The notes below the pieces were generated by a model that was given only the letters and a program-made list of their open reading frames with translations, was not told the DNA's origin and searched no databases. A program made the translations under genes and the position numbers. A stretch of DNA of 5,770 nt from Methylothermaceae bacterium (GTDB taxonomy: Bacteria > Pseudomonadota > Gammaproteobacteria > Methylococcales > Methylothermaceae), in contig JALVSV010000194.1 in the NCBI GenBank assembly GCA_027024125.1, forward strand, positions 1 to 5,770. Reading direction: 5' to 3'. Positions 4,744 to 5,770 of the stretch are shown one piece after another. Position 1 is the first letter of the stretch. Every line of letters starts with the position of its first letter.

Positions 4744-5770
4744 TCAAATTTTGGTCGCTTGGCAATGGCTCGCCAAGATATCGGCAACGCATGCGGTCAA
4801 CCGCTTGGCATAGGGGATATGTAGGAATTCATTGGGCCCGTGGGCATTGCTGCCAGGCCCCAGGACTCCCGTGATGAGGAATTGGGCGTCGGGATAGCTG
4901 TCCCCGAGCATCTTCATGAAAGGAATGCTGGCACCCAGCCCAAGATAGGCGGCCTGGTGGCCATAGTGTTGCAGAGAGGCCCGGTCACATGCATCCAGCA
5001 GCCAGGGCGCAGGTTCCGGCGCTTCCCAGCCGTCGCCACCCTGGTCGAAGCGGATATCGATTTGGGCACCCAAGGGTGGGTCACGCAGTACTGCCTGTTC
5101 AATGATGCGTTTGGCTTCCTCGCAGCGCACAGGGGGCGGCAAGCGGAAGGACAGCTTCAAGCTGGTATAGGCGCGCATAACGTTGCCGGCTCGGCTCACT
5201 GGCGGGAGGCCGTCCTGTCCCACCACGCAAAGTGTGGGGCGCCAGCTATTGTTGAGGATCAATTCGTAGGGATCACTGCTCAAAGGCCTGAGACCAGGTA
5301 GGGGATGAAGCCCTTCGACCATGGACAGGCCGAGAATTTCTGCCGCCTGCCTGGCCTGCTGACAGCGAATCTGAGGGATGTCGACATATAGCGCTTCAAG
5401 CAGGACCTTTCCTGTGGCAGCATCCTCCAGCCGGTCGAGCAACTGGCGCATGATGTCCATGGATTCGGGAACGATGCCACTGGCGATACCCGAATGGGCG
5501 GCCTCGTGCAGGGTTTGCACGGTAACGGTACAGCCCTGCATTCCACGAAGAGAAGTGGTGGACCAGAGTCTGTCATAGTCTCCTGTGCCTGAGTCCAGGG
5601 CGATGACCAGGTCGGGGGTGCCGATGATGTGACCATATTTTTCCAGGTAGGGTGGCAGGTCGGGGGAACCGCTTTCCTCGGAGAATTCGATCAGGATCAC
5701 TATCCTTGCATGTTCTTTGTCGTGTTGCCCGAGGGCTTTGACTGCAGCCACCGCAGCAAAGAGGGCGTAC
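4744..5770 (-). CDS. M20-family metallopeptidase, N-terminus beyond the window
   Basis: The minus-strand frame is open to the right edge. Upstream of a GTG at 5751 it still reads YALFAA in protein-like fashion, so that GTG is internal and the gene starts outside the window. About 341 residues are visible. Numbering from the GTG, the catalytic/metal glutamate pair is in FSEESGSPD (Glu25-Glu26) and a metal-ligand aspartate is in ALDSG (Asp53). The dimerisation-domain histidine is in AHSGIASG (His87) and the last metal histidine in NAHGPNE (His304). The HxD and first bridging aspartate of the family should lie upstream, unseen. The SEESGSPDLP and TTSLRGM segments point to the M20 group that includes CNDP-like dipeptidases. 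It is a two-metal hydrolase probably acting on small peptides or amidated amino acids in the cytoplasm. The exact substrate is unknown. The stop TGA is at 4744-4746, 85 bases before rep. Confidence 0.9.
   Translation of the reverse strand, partial: YALFAAVAAVKALGQHDKEHARIVILIEFSEESGSPDLPPYLEKYGHIIGTPDLVIALDSGTGDYDRLWSTTSLRGMQGCTVTVQTLHEAAHSGIASGIVPESMDIMRQLLDRLEDAATGKVLLEALYVDIPQIRCQQARQAAEILGLSMVEGLHPLPGLRPLSSDPYELILNNSWRPTLCVVGQDGLPPVSRAGNVMRAYTSLKLSFRLPPPVRCEEAKRIIEQAVLRDPPLGAQIDIRFDQGGDGWEAPEPAPWLLDACDRASLQHYGHQAAYLGLGASIPFMKMLGDSYPDAQFLITGVLGPGSNAHGPNEFLHIPYAKRLTACVADILASHCQATKI

Noticed and set aside
4146..4874. 242-codon plus-strand frame opposite rep and the M20 gene tail
   Set aside because: It is antisense to well-supported helicase and peptidase coding sequence and runs through the gap without a matching domain. 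Such long shadows are common in GC-rich DNA.
5749..5751. GTG at 5751 as the true start of the M20 peptidase
   Set aside because: The frame remains open and protein-like to the window edge, and the family needs an upstream HxD metal-binding segment, so the start lies outside.

Overview
The window looks like a chromosomal segment of a Gammaproteobacterium. The best evidence is a full-length Rep-type DNA helicase that closely follows the enterobacterial Rep in length (669 residues against roughly 673) and in every helicase motif. The genus cannot be read from the sequence. The right two thirds (about 1661-5770) are compact, GC-rich core genome, all on the minus strand. The left part (about 1-1660) is visibly more AT-rich, loosely packed, mostly plus strand and full of broken genes, as expected of an accessory segment.

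Left to right: positions 1-396 hold no gene I can name, but do contain an 11-bp perfect inverted repeat within a longer hairpin. A strong sigma70-like promoter with overlapping repeats then drives a two-gene toxin-antitoxin module. The toxin reading frame (TumE/DUF6516-like, 410-700) is interrupted by an in-frame TAA at codon 43. The downstream winged-helix DNA-binding partner (700-1065) is intact. After a non-coding stretch comes the decayed C-terminal end of an IS4-family transposase (about 1289-1568), which needs at least two frame changes to be read. Next is tRNA-Arg(CCG) on the minus strand, with its 3' end facing the accessory segment. That is the orientation expected if this tRNA served as an integration site, although no integrase or second attachment copy is in view.

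On the minus strand, in transcription order, the core block is a right-truncated M20-family metallopeptidase (from the window edge to 4744), an 85-bp gap with short overlapping palindromes, rep (4658-2649), an alpha/beta hydrolase (2652-1753) that overlaps rep by ATGA, and then tRNA-Arg. The tRNA appears to have its own promoter inside the last codons of the hydrolase gene. Rep and the hydrolase are probably translationally coupled. Nothing in the sequence links their biochemical functions to each other or to the peptidase.

I found no convincing unknown multi-gene system. The most informative observations are the toxin gene killed by a single nonsense codon beside an intact antitoxin, the near-leaderless promoter of that module, and the tRNA promoter embedded in a coding sequence.
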